Assembly: GCA_916048095.2 (NCBI GenBank)
Contig: OU696572.1
Coordinates: 10,773,376-10,837,375 of the forward strand
DNA: 64,000 bases
Source of the DNA: Sacculina carcini
Taxonomy: Eukaryota > Arthropoda > Thecostraca > Sacculinidae
Direction: 5' to 3'
Positions 44,693 to 55,904 of this stretch are shown here, piece after piece. Position 1 is the stretch's first letter; each line of letters begins with the position of its first letter. The notes below the pieces were generated by a model that saw only the letters and a list, made by a program, of their open reading frames with translations, was not told where the DNA came from and made no database searches. Position numbers and translations under genes: made by a program.

Positions 44693-47600
44693 ATGGTGTG
44701 CGCGTGGTACTTCGCTGACAATGGAAAAAATCAACGCAGTCCACACCGTCCTCTGGATGGATCAACTCTTAGTCTCGAACAACTGACCATCGATACTGGA
44801 GTGCTTTTTTTCAAGGTCGTAGATCCGCATTTGTTGCTTTATCTTGCGTGTCTCCATGCTTGCCATTCTTCACTGTATTGCAATCATTATGTACGGTTTG
44901 AATTTGTTTGGCTACACTTCACCATACGGTTGTGCTTCCCCAGACATACCCTCTTTTTGGCCCTAAAAACGTCAATCGAAACAGTTGGTCTATTAATGAT
45001 CATTTTGCAATTTTTCACGGAAGGCGCGTGCTCAAAAGTGTTCTCCTTTTTAAGACTCGCATTATGATCACTCCATACACTTTACCGTGTCTCTAGACAA
45101 TTATAATCATAGTTTTCCGGGATTTCAGTGAGCCGATACCGGTCTTGTCTAATTCTATCACGGTTGTGCTGACATTTGTGTCGTTGTGTTTGGCAAGGGG
45201 ATGCCCAGTCACCATCTTGTCATATTCCCACCTTAATTGGAAATATGACAAGGCTGTTGTGCCAACTTGTACGACAGGTTCGAGATGAGCGTGTGATAGG
45301 CACGTCCACAACCATGCAGAAATTTTGCGACCGGCGGGGCTACAACTACCAGGACACTATCACCATTAGTCCCGACACACTGGATAACTACGACGAAATG
45401 GTGAGTGGGTTCCGTCGCGTGGTATGATCGCTTCATCAAGGAATATCGCAACTTTATTGGTGTGACTTCCCCTAGTTCAGTGGTTCCCAAACTATCTTAC
45501 CTGACGTCCGCTTTTTACGTCCAGTACGCCCGCACGTCCCCCAGTGCATCTTTTCATAAGAAGTGATTCTTACATTTATTCACGTGTAAATAGAACTAGC
45601 TTAATAGAAACGGGTGACTGCTATAATTATACTTTGCATGTATGTAAAGACAGATATGTGTTCTTTGAATTATTTTAGTATTATAATTAATAGAACAATT
45701 TTGAGCAGATGAATTCACGCCCCCTTTGTATCCTCCTCGCGCTCCCCTAGTTTGGGAACCCCTGCCCTAGCTGGATTTCCACACGCCATACCGTTGAATA
45801 TATATCAATCCAGCCATATCCGATGTCAGTGTTGTGTTTCTCAGGTGAAGAGTTGATCGTTGTACGTTGGTAGAAAATGGATGAATCGGGCTTGAGAGAG
45901 GTTTTGAATGTCGTATCTGATTATGGTCGTCGTTTGTGAAACAAATGTGGATCTATAGGTAGTGAGCTATTTTTCGGGTCAATGGGGGGATGCGCTTCTC
46001 GGGCTGAAGGAAAACCACACCTAGACGATATCATTGTTTTTCCATCTATGTTTATTCAGTGACATATGATAATCGGTCACAACCAGGTTAATACAAGATT
46101 TTACATTTTACAAACAATTGATAATTTACAAATCAATTTACAAGCAATTTAGCGTTTAGTCTTTGTACTTTGTAATCGGCAGCAATAAAGCGCACGAAGA
46201 TTCTGACACATATATTTCTTGTTGTTTTCCTGACACATATTTCGTGTTGTTTTTGTGACATATATTTCGAGTATGATTCATTTTCTAGTGGCAGACCTCC
46301 CAGCAGTGTTATTGCATGTGTTGTAATTGTTAATGGCTGGATACAACTGTGATCCATTCCTAATACGAGTAGTTTAAATCGCATATTACGATAATCATTC
46401 TGAAGAACAAAATTCTGTATGAGGTTCACTTTTATCGTATATTTTTCATACCTATCAACAACAACAACATATATTCAATATAGCGCACATATTTATACAC
46501 AGGCGCGAAATAAAACACAACCGACTGGAACATCACAGGGAGTAGGCACAAATAGAAAAATGAAAACACTTTTGCAAAACTGGAGCATGCTAGATGGCCG
46601 TTGGCTATCAGATAGCTCATCCGCCCTTGAAACAGGTTTTGTTTTGATTCCTGTCGGATGTCTAGCCACCCTGCTCACTGCAGAACAGTCAGGGGGAGCA
46701 GGTTTAGTCGCCGACGACTCGACCATGAATCTGGTTGTACTGGAATTACACGGTTACCAGTAGCAGGGCGATGCCTGACCAGACAACGACGATTGCAAGA
46801 AATACAAAAAAACGGGACGCAGCAACGACAGCAGATAATTCAGTGATTAAAAGACAAATATAAAGCAAGAACAACGAGGGTACAACACAGGACGATCAGC
46901 ACGAACAACACACATATAACCAAAGACAAATCATGCATTTAGTCATCAAGAGAACGAGTGAGCAGATATTTGTGAAGATCAGCAGAAGATCATCATCATT
47001 GTCTGTGTAATAGTATAATATTTATACTCGTCAGTAAGTTTTGAAGGATTCGAGGATCTCAGGGAATGAGTTTGATCTCAGTTTCCTTGGCATAAGAACA
47101 GTAAAATGAATGAATATGTTGTTCATGATGGTGCATTGCAAGTACGGAATACGTGTACAGAGATGGTCAACGTCACCAAGCAGGCCTGACAATCGCTGCA
47201 GAATGGGCATAGGCTGTGTTCAAGATATCTTTCTTGTGTTCTTCTTTCTGATCTATGGGCAACTGGCTCTATACCAGTGATCCGTAGCCTGTGAGTAATT
47301 CCCCACTGGTGGAGAATTGAGGCTGGAATTAAAGGTCTGACAGAAGGACATGCATGTGTGTTTTCATCAATCCAAATTGGTTTATTTTTGTTTCTAGTCA
47401 CTTGCTGACAGTTAATGTGGTGGAACAATTTAATTAATTGGATTTTTCGGCACTGTTGTGTGGAAAATGAAGAGTTGGCTCGTATTAAGAAGTGGGGAAT
47501 CAAATCAGTGACAAAAGGTTGAGAACCACTGGTCTAGATCAGTGGTTCTCAACCTTTTTATTGTCATGGCCTGCTTCAACATAATGCGAGTGTTTGTGGC

Positions 47601-50600
47601 CTCCCAAAAACAGTCCGTGGCCCTCCTATAAGTCCTTGTAGCCTCATACACACACGGATTATCGCGACACGGCTTCTGCAGAGCTCCTGTGTACGCCGGG
47701 GACTATTTCCAAACAAGGACACAAAGGAATATACTCGTATTTCAACATAATTTGTGTGGCTCCTGAGAAAATATGGTGGCCCCCCCATTTTTTAATATCA
47801 GTATTATGGTCCCTAGAAAGAATCATATGGCCCCCAAGGAGGTTATATGGTCCACGTTGAGAATCACTGGTCTAGACGGTATCGTTCTCCATCAATGCGG
47901 ATGTGCAGTGTCTCTACGTCAGTCGTTATTAACCTTATTCAGTGTTCGCACACTCTTGGAATCGGCATTCAGTTTTCGCATTCCCTCGATTCTTGATTGA
48001 TGTATGAAAATGATCAAGTTTAAACGACGTAACAACATAGCTGTATTCAATTGTATTTATACGGTTCAAGGTTCCTTTACATTCCATACATATGTAAATA
48101 CACACACTTTTTTCACAGAAATTCTCGCACCTCTTAGTAACCAGCCTTGCACCCCCGGTCAAGCACCCTGTCCTACATCAAGGCCTTAAAGAGTGGTTTG
48201 TTTACCGGCTTATGACGTGATGATGTCGTCATTTGCCTGTCTGGTCGTTTCATTCGGGCGTGATCTGGTTCATCTCTGAACTGTCAGCTGATGTGATTAC
48301 GCCAGTGAGCTTCGAATAAGACAGATAGAATGTGGCTTCATTCTCGCCGTTACTCTGCTTTCGAATTGACCTGCTTTTCAGCATCGGTCTCAAGTTACTC
48401 TGCTCGATTTGTTTGTAGTTTTTTTTGGCTGACTAACAAAGGATCTTGACCGTGACAATATGTGTGGCTTTTCCTGCAGTCAGTCTTGACTTGTCTTTCA
48501 CTCGCTATCAACATATATTGATGTCTCCGAACTGTTTATAAGCGTGCTGTTGTTTGGATGTATGACCGCGTAGTTTGTTGGTCATTATGTTTATTTTTCA
48601 CGTGACTCGACATGTTTGTTTTCTTTGCAAGTCGGTTTGACTAGCGCTAGCCAATTTTTGCCACGTTCCATTGTAGAAAACAGGGACTCTGGCCTATGTG
48701 AACCTTTTCCTCAGTGTATTTCCACTTTTCATCAGTATATATTGTGGTTGCAGTCGTTTTTATTTCAGTTTTCGGCTGTTTCTTTCATTTGGTTTTCAAT
48801 TTTCTGTGTTTGCGTTTTGTAGTCTCCTTTACGCTCTTTACTTTTGATCGATATGTTTGTGCGTGGATTTAATAACATTTATTTTCATCAAGGATATATT
48901 TTTCTCATGTATATTGGCTTCTGATTACCACCAGTGTGCAAACCACATCGTATTGAGGAATAATTTGGCGATTTCTAAATGGCGTATGATTTTGAATACG
49001 TAGTGCCGCGGACACATGTGTTTAGCACATACTCTCACTACGTCATTCTTTTTGTCTCGTATGCGTGTGTGTGTGCGTGTGCGTGTGTCTGTTTATGTAC
49101 GAAAATCAATGGTCAGCCGCGTCTTAACGGTTATTCAAAGATAACGGTGAATAAGTCCATTGTTTCAGCCGATGGTGAATGTTATTCCTCATTATTTGTG
49201 TCTAGGGGAACAGTTATATCCTCTAGGTACGACAGGCAGGCAGAACTTGGCTCAAATGACACTGTAGTGACACGTGTTTACACTCGCCTCACGGGCACCC
49301 AGTCTAACATCGTCCCTGTGTATGAACTGACGCTAACAACACGCACACACACACATACACACGCACATATTGGCGCGAGTTGTGTAGACGAACAGCGTGA
49401 CGTATGCGTTCGTTCGTGAACTGTAGGAGTTCATTGTTATCTGTGCGTCTCGGTGGTGAAGACCGTTGTTGCTAATCCTGTGATTCGCTGCGTTGAACCT
49501 CTCCGTGTTTTATATTTCGTTAGCCCACGCCAGCCACATGTTGGCAAGGTGAATGCGATCGTCGCTATCATTTTGTGAGTCATTCTTGTCTGTGGAGGTG
49601 TTAGTTGGTGAGCAGCTGAGTGAAGTTGGTCGGGGCTTGTCGGCTCGAGGGTATGGATTCGGCTTCGTGTTGGACCGACCGACCCAGCAACTGTTTGCGC
49701 AGAACCTATCTCCAAGGCGTTTTTTCGTACCCCCATCAATGTGAGATCGTGCGTGCCTTCATGCGGTGACTACGGTTGATTGTTGTCCCGGGTAATATTT
49801 TTTATCTGCGCTGCTTCTACTTGTGGTGTTCAGGATGTTGAGCACTCGTGGCGACACGACATTCGGCAGATCAGCTTGCCAGGCAAAGCGGCACATTTTG
49901 TCATCTTGTTGTGGCTACATCATGTTGGCTCTCAGTTGGCCTGTGGTCGTCATGTGTATTGGCGCGGCACTGACGTGTCGCCTATTGTGTCGTCTGAGCG
50001 ATGAAGGTCCTTATCGTGGCACTCTATCAGTCAGAAGTGGTCGATCGGGCGTAGCGACCAACATGTTCTCCAGTTCTGCCACTTCGTCCCAAGGGCCATC
50101 ACCGTCGTTATCCACTTTTCTGTGGAGTTTGTTGTGCAATATCTTACTGTTGCTTTGGCCGGGACGATCCAGTACTCGGACATCACTGGATGCTGCCGTC
50201 GCCGGCTCCGCTGCCCCGTCTGTCCAGTTTGATCCGACCGATTTTCTCGACGAGACTTTCTTGCGCGAAATGTGCACCTTTCGCCGTCCTAGTAGAAACA
50301 GGGCCGCAGGTGGCGTCCAGGCTAGATCGGCGTCCTTGCGCAGAAGGTCATCGGTCACCGGAGGTATCCTGCGACTGGGCAGTAGCGATCGCTTGTAGCG
50401 ACAACACTCGGGATCTGGATGATGGCGCGATGGTGATGGTCTATTGCGCTACCCTGCTGAAGAGGGTTGGTGGAGTGTCCTGTCTTTCACTCGTTTATGA
50501 CGTGCAAGCGCGACAATTGCTGGCTGGCAAATCGCTTTCGTCTGTTGGCTGCTGTTTTCGTCGCGGGAATTTCAAAATGGAGCATTGTATCGTGATGTAG

Positions 50601-53096
50601 TGTAACATAGTTTCACTTTTTCAATCAGTTGTACAATCGTTCACATTTCGTTGGGCTGGATTTTGCCTTTGTGTTATTTTCTTTTATGAATATTGCTTTA
50701 CTGGTCTATTTTGTTTTTGTGCAGACTTCAGGGATGGTCGTGTGCGATGGCTATCCTTGAAGCAAGCGTGGCAGACAGTTTGCTGGTCTGTTTTGGTTAT
50801 TGGTCACATGTTGTGGCTGTTTTCTGCTACTGAAGCTGTTCGCTCAAGCATATCCGTTAATTTATTAGCATGGGGTTTTCACTGTTTGTTTTAATAGGTG
50901 AAATGTTGTTGTTTTCAACAGCACACAATCAATCAATATATTTGTTATAGCGCTAATACATTCTTCTTAATCACTTCAGTCAACAGTCCGCATGTTTTGT
51001 GAAGCGGACTCGCATGATCAATTCAAGATCAACTTTCTTCGTTCATTTTTTAGGTTCGTGTTTAGTTTTTGTCTTCTGTTTTGAATACATCATCTACTTG
51101 TGTTGTATTTTAGTCTCCGTTTTTTTAAATTTCTGTACATAATATTTAGCAGCTGTTGTTTACTTCTTGTCTATTTTATCTACTTTCTTGATAGGATAGC
51201 GTCGATCACATCGAGAACATCAATGTTCAGCTCTAATTTATATCGGTTTGCCGACATGTGTTGGTCAGGCTTCCCACAAGAGATACACCTAGGGAGCAGT
51301 TCGCTGGCATGTTCTAACAAATTCGTTAGATCTTGTTATTAATTATCATTTTATTAATTACAGGCAAATCCAGTAGCATGGGAAGAGTGCAAACACTATT
51401 AGCACCCTAAGGTGGCCCCATGTATAGGAAGCGCCCAAAATATTCAGAGAGAAAGAGAGGTCGAAAAGAAAAAATTCTAGAAAGAGAGTTGGAAAAGAAA
51501 ATAATAAATAAACAACAATAAATATGTGATTCAATAAATGACAACCATCAATAAATAAGAATAAATATTAATAAGCAAGGAATAAATAACAATCAAGAAC
51601 AATGAATATGATTCAATAACAAACAACCAACAATTAATAAAAATATGATTCAATAAGTAACAACACAAATAAATATGATTCAATCAACAACAACACAAAT
51701 AAAAATGATTCAATCAACAACAACACAAATAAATATGATTCAATCAACAACAACACAAATAAATATGATTCAATAAATTTTGATTAAATTAGGAATTTAG
51801 CAGAATTACGGTGTGTTCTGTTCATTGATCAAATTCGATAAAATCTTCAATTTATTGTGTTTTATTTGTATCTGCTGTTTTCAATCCCAATGTTGACATA
51901 CTAGGTGAAGATGACTCCTTTATGAATTGGACATTGCGCGTGTTGGGGCTGATGTTTTTTGCTCATGGACAAACACTGATTGGTGATAATTAATATTCTC
52001 ATGTTGCATTCTTCACTCATGTATTGGATCCTGCCGAACCAGATTGCCAAATTCTACAAGGAACACCTGCATCCCGACGAAGAGATTCGTCTTGTCCTGG
52101 AGGGCGGCGGTTATTTTGACGTACGCGATCATCAAGACCGCATGGTCCGCATCGCTGCCGAGGAAGGGGACATGCTCGTGCTGCCTGCAGGCATCTACCA
52201 CAGATTCACGTGCGATGAAAACGTGAGGACCCTTGGTTGTGGCTTGCGTGATAATGAAGTGCTGTGTGAGGGGAATTCGTTGACTCGTGTACTATGTGTT
52301 GTTCCGATGGTGTGCAACTATAGCTACATGGATATTAAGAAGGGTTTTCATCTTGTATTTGATCGACAGGTCTTACTTATCATCAATTTTATGATTTTGC
52401 ATTGTAGTTGGATTCTGAAATTATATCCGCACCAGCCTAGTGTAATGAGCAATAGACCATCGTTGAACATTGTTTCATCAATGTGCTTCAATAGTATTCG
52501 CCTCATATGTATGAAGATTTACTAGCAAGGAGTATCGGATGCGCAATGTTAATTATCTAGCTGGCATTCACTAAGTAAACGGAGATGACGTGTTTGAGTC
52601 AGCTCGAATCGGGTTGAATCAAGAATGCCAGGTCTTGCGAAAAATCCAGTTACATAAGGAAAGTAATCTGGGAAATATATATGGAGTGGAAGCGACTGAA
52701 TAAACCTATTCAATGACTGATTGGCTAGTCTTGACTGCGGTAATATACGCTTTCAATATATGTCGCTTTTGTATAGTATTTGTCCTTAACATTGGTTATA
52801 TTAAGTGGATATTTGGTCTTTGTTTTGTGTGAGTTTCATGTGAATCGCTGTTGTGGAATGCTGATGTTGGGGTCGGGGTTGAATTTCTCGTGATCTTTTC
52901 CTCGCCCGATGATTTGTGTCCACGTGTTGTTTAGGATTTCATTCGAGCCCGGCGCTTATTTTCGGGAGTGCCTGTGTGGACTGGCTATGCGCGCAGCGCC
53001 ACCACAGACAAAATGGCCGTTCGTCGACAATATCTGCTGAGAATGGCGTCACGCGACACAATTGGAGCAAACACGCTGCAACAGAGAATTGCCTAG
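44693..53096 (+). CDS. ADI1: ADI1, acireductone dioxygenase
   Basis: ADI1 is a metal-bound cupin enzyme that oxidises acireductone near the end of methionine salvage. Exons 44693-44815, 45278-45400, 52043-52222 and 52935-53096 join in phase 0 to 195 aa (human 179). The N-terminus M-V-C-A-W-Y and R-S-P-H-R-P fits the family. Metal ligands are H90, H92 and E96 (E-H-L-H-P-D-E-E) and H135 (G-I-Y-H-R-F). The last exon keeps [10 protein letters not shown] and R-Q-Y-L, then adds about 16 residues. Intron 2 is 6.6 kb and contains MITEs and an unplaced GC-rich frame. None of the acceptors has a TG repeat, unlike neighbouring genes. Confidence 0.95.
45478..45765. mobile_element. hAT-like MITE
   Basis: The ends CAGTGGTTCCCAAACT and AGTTTGGGAACCCCTG are inverted; the octamers CCCTAGTT and CCCTAGCT agree at 7 of 8. 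In ADI1 intron 2, close after exon 2. Confidence 0.88.
47275..47531. mobile_element. hAT-like MITE, family A, first of an abutting pair
   Basis: The left end CAGTGATCCGTAGCCTGTG and right end AGGTTGAGAACCACTG bound a copy related to 62,652-62,974 (shared AATTCCCCACTGGTGG and AAAGGTC). Flanks CTCTATAC and GTCTAGAT agree at 5 of 8. The right octamer is also the left target copy of the next MITE. Confidence 0.8.
47540..47869. mobile_element. hAT-like MITE, family B, second of an abutting pair
   Basis: The ends CAGTGGTTCTCAACC and ACGTTGAGAATCACTG are inverted; flanks GTCTAGAT and GTCTAGAC agree at 7 of 8. It starts directly after the octamer that ends the preceding MITE. Related to 20,100-20,345 and 56,112-56,386. 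Confidence 0.88.
47870..49834. other. ADI1 intron 2, central part, nothing recognised
   Basis: No gene or repeat is recognised. Open frames such as 48,979-49,419 have no family resemblance I can name. Only short TG/CA runs occur (about 49,063-49,090 and 49,341-49,366). Confidence 0.4.
49835..50398 (+). CDS. Hypothetical ORF inside ADI1 intron 2
   Basis: The ATG at 49,835 opens 187 codons in a locally GC-rich stretch, unlike the AT-rich intron around it. The product would have two hydrophobic segments ([19 protein letters not shown] and [14 protein letters not shown]), then an acidic patch ([12 protein letters not shown]) and a basic Ser/Arg-rich end. I recognise no family. A shorter open frame exists on the minus strand (50,358-50,011), so the coding strand is not certain. 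It could be a nested gene, part of a transposon, or chance. Confidence 0.22.
   Translation: MLSTRGDTTFGRSACQAKRHILSSCCGYIMLALSWPVVVMCIGAALTCRLLCRLSDEGPYRGTLSVRSGRSGVATNMFSSSATSSQGPSPSLSTFLWSLLCNILLLLWPGRSSTRTSLDAAVAGSAAPSVQFDPTDFLDETFLREMCTFRRPSRNRAAGGVQARSASLRRRSSVTGGILRLGSSDRL
50399..52042. other. ADI1 intron 2, 3' part, with an inverted retroposon tail and a 27-bp tandem repeat
   Basis: About 51,350-51,480 is the reverse complement of the (AAT)n-tailed retroposon end seen near 28.2 kb. 51,655-51,780 carries about four to five copies of a 27-base unit built on CAACAACACAAATAAATATGATTCAAT. The rest is AT-rich. Confidence 0.6.
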
Positions 53097-55904
53097 AATA
53101 GGCTGGATGGCTTGATTGTGGCGTGTTTTCTATGCATTCTGAAAGCATCGTCTCGGTTGATACCATCGGTCGATCGGTGTTAACAGTTTTTTTTCCTTGG
53201 TGCGTTATTGCATTCACTAGCGCACTCAGGAACGCTTCGAAACGATTCAATGCCATATATTCATCGTATATCAAATATGACTATCTGGGGTCGGTTATTC
53301 TGTTCATTCAATTTGTTCTTTTTTATGTTTTGCTAATGTTTGTCAATCATAAATAATATATTTAATCCGTTTGTTTATTTATTTCAAAGTAACCATGATA
53401 TTTATACATTGTTGTTAATATTATACTGTTTTATTTATGTCATCTGAAACTGTATTTAACTATGTTTGCTTCCATTGTTCAACTAGATGAGACTAGCGAA
53501 TGTTTTTTCGTTTTCGATACCAATTCTGTTCTGAATATGTTTTTTTCAACTCTCCTTATTGTCCATTCAGTACTGTGTGTGAGGTTTAAATGTTTTCTTG
53601 AAATGCCACCTTTCTCTGTCATCTGCTGCTAATGTTGTCCATGCTTTTCATTGCAATATTGCTCAACTAATGCCTAATAACAATGCAAGTGAGGGATATT
53701 AAAGGTTTTGTGCTATAGCACATGAAATGCATATACTCATATACTTTTGTATTTTCTTTATTCTGACCGCATCATAATCGCACTTAAAATTTGCTCGCCC
53801 ATAATTTTTTGCTCAAATTGAGAATATCTTTTTGGCTAATTAAATTAATGCATGAAAAGTATACCGTGCCCAAGAATATCCCACGAATCAATGCATGTAT
53901 TAATTGCAACGTATATGTGCATGTATTAACATATGTTTGGAACTATTTTACTGCTTATTTAATGTTTTTTTATTTGTATACGGTGTATTGTTTAGCAATA
54001 ACACTTGTGTTTTTGTCAGCTAGTTTTAGTTTGTTTTAGCGTGTCAGTGTGTTTTTGTCAGCGTGTTGGGAAATGTTTCAATACAATTTCTACATCGATG
54101 CTTGTTTGCCTCTTAATGAATGTCAGTGCTAAATATTCTCATGAAAATCTTTCTCAGTGTTGTATTCGTGGAAGTGGTCTCATACGGACTGGGGGAGGAA
54201 CAGTGCCGGCCCCAGGATTTTTCCAGTGGGGGTTGGGGGTAGGGGCTAAGGAAAATGACGTGGAGCTTGGTGCAACATGAGGAACTACACTCGAAATTTT
54301 CATCGTCATGATTTTTGGGGGTTTGACGCATTCCTGGGGGATTTCATTCCCTCTAAGCCACCATCCTTTTTGCGCAGCCACTGGGGAGAAGGCAGTAAAA
54401 TTATACTTTTTATTGTATAAATTTGTTGGATGTTTATTTGTTAGCTCACATCAAATACTTCAATACTCTTTGAAAAACAATGAAAACATGCATTATTTTA
54501 TAGATTAGGCGTTCTTCTAATTTGTTTAGGAAATTTCTTGTCGTCCTCAGGCGGCATAATTAACGGCGGTAAATTGCATTCGAAAAGTTGCGAAAGAAAT
54601 ATTGAATTTGAAACTCTACCTGCATTAAACTTAGATTTGTATTATTATTTACAACAATGATATAGTTCAAGAAATAATAATTTTTTAGAAATAATTAGGG
54701 TTTTATAACAGTAAATATTCTTTTAATCCTTAGTTATCCTTTGAATTCTTAGATACAGACGTAGATTATAATGTAGTTGTTATATTCGTCACTAGATATC
54801 ATTGAAGATATGTGATTGATTAGACCTGTTTGGCAAATTTTACACTGAGGGACATATTTATATTCCCCGTTTATAATTTATGGGAATATTCTTTATACAC
54901 TTCTATGTGTGCTTTTCACATTTTTTAATATCGCTAGTTTCGAATATCGTTTGAAAAAACTTGAATGAGTGCTTCCAGATCGTTGCATCATTCTAAGTAG
55001 AAGATTTTTTTTCTTAATAAAATAAATGGATTTTCCCGTCTATAAATAGATTTTCCCGTGAAAATTTACAACTTCAATATGGATTTCATCAGCCGATGGG
55101 AACGTGGCGTGTAAATCAATTTGTCTGCGTCATAGCAGTTGGTGACGAAAGCATTCTGTGACGCATTCTCTGACGTGATTTGACGCGCTCTGACGTGGTA
55201 GGGCGTCGTCCAGTAAGATTTCGACCTGTTTGTCGTGAGGTGAGATATAGTTTCAACCGCGTAGTGACATGTGGCAGTTGAATTTCATCCTCTCTGTGTT
55301 TATGTCTTGTTTTGTTGACATATTTGTAAACTAGGACGTGGGTTGACAAACTGTGTGCTCCTCTGGTTATGTTCGTATTTGATTTAAATTAATGTTGGTT
55401 ATGTTGGCGATGCTCTAGTGCTTTTGGTGATGGCTGTTGAGGCTTGTATACAATATATTTTCGGTAGACCCTCACTGTGTTTGGATGCGTCTGAAGTTTG
55501 TGATTTTCGTCCACACGGTGTAGTGTCACTGCCAGAACTGTGTTTTGTGCGTGAAAATGCTTTTTGGCGCAGGTGTGTAGAATTTAATCAATCAGAGCGT
55601 AAATCTTCATTTATAATGGATATATTTGAATTATGTAATTCAAAGTTAATCTGGCATATTTATGGGCTGTTAATGTTATACTATAGTCGAACGTGTTTTT
55701 TTACACGCGATCTGCTGGCTTTTGATAGTGGTTGCATAGCGCTCTATATAATTATTTTCTGATTTACCTAGTGAATGCATTGTGGCGTTCGTCCCGGTAT
55801 CCCGAAATTGATACTTGTTGAACCTCTGCCGTATGCTGGGGGCTGTGTGCGAGACATTACTTTGAGCACTTGTGAAACAGAGAACTTGTGTTTGTGAAAC
55901 AGCT
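53097..55904. other. Intergenic region between ADI1 and CREB
   Basis: AT-rich; no gene recognised. 54,200-54,385 is a copy of the repeat family with GAACTACACTCGAAAT (also near 11.6 and 25.1 kb). The CREB promoter should lie at the right end; no clear TATA box was found. Confidence 0.5.

Noticed and set aside
50011-50358. Minus-strand frame opposite the ORF in ADI1 intron 2
   Set aside because: Shorter, no family resemblance; at most one of the two frames can be real and neither is supported by more than composition.
42633-53096. Recent bacterial origin of the MRI1-ADI1 pair
   Set aside because: Both proteins follow the animal sequence type, and ADI1 has three introns.
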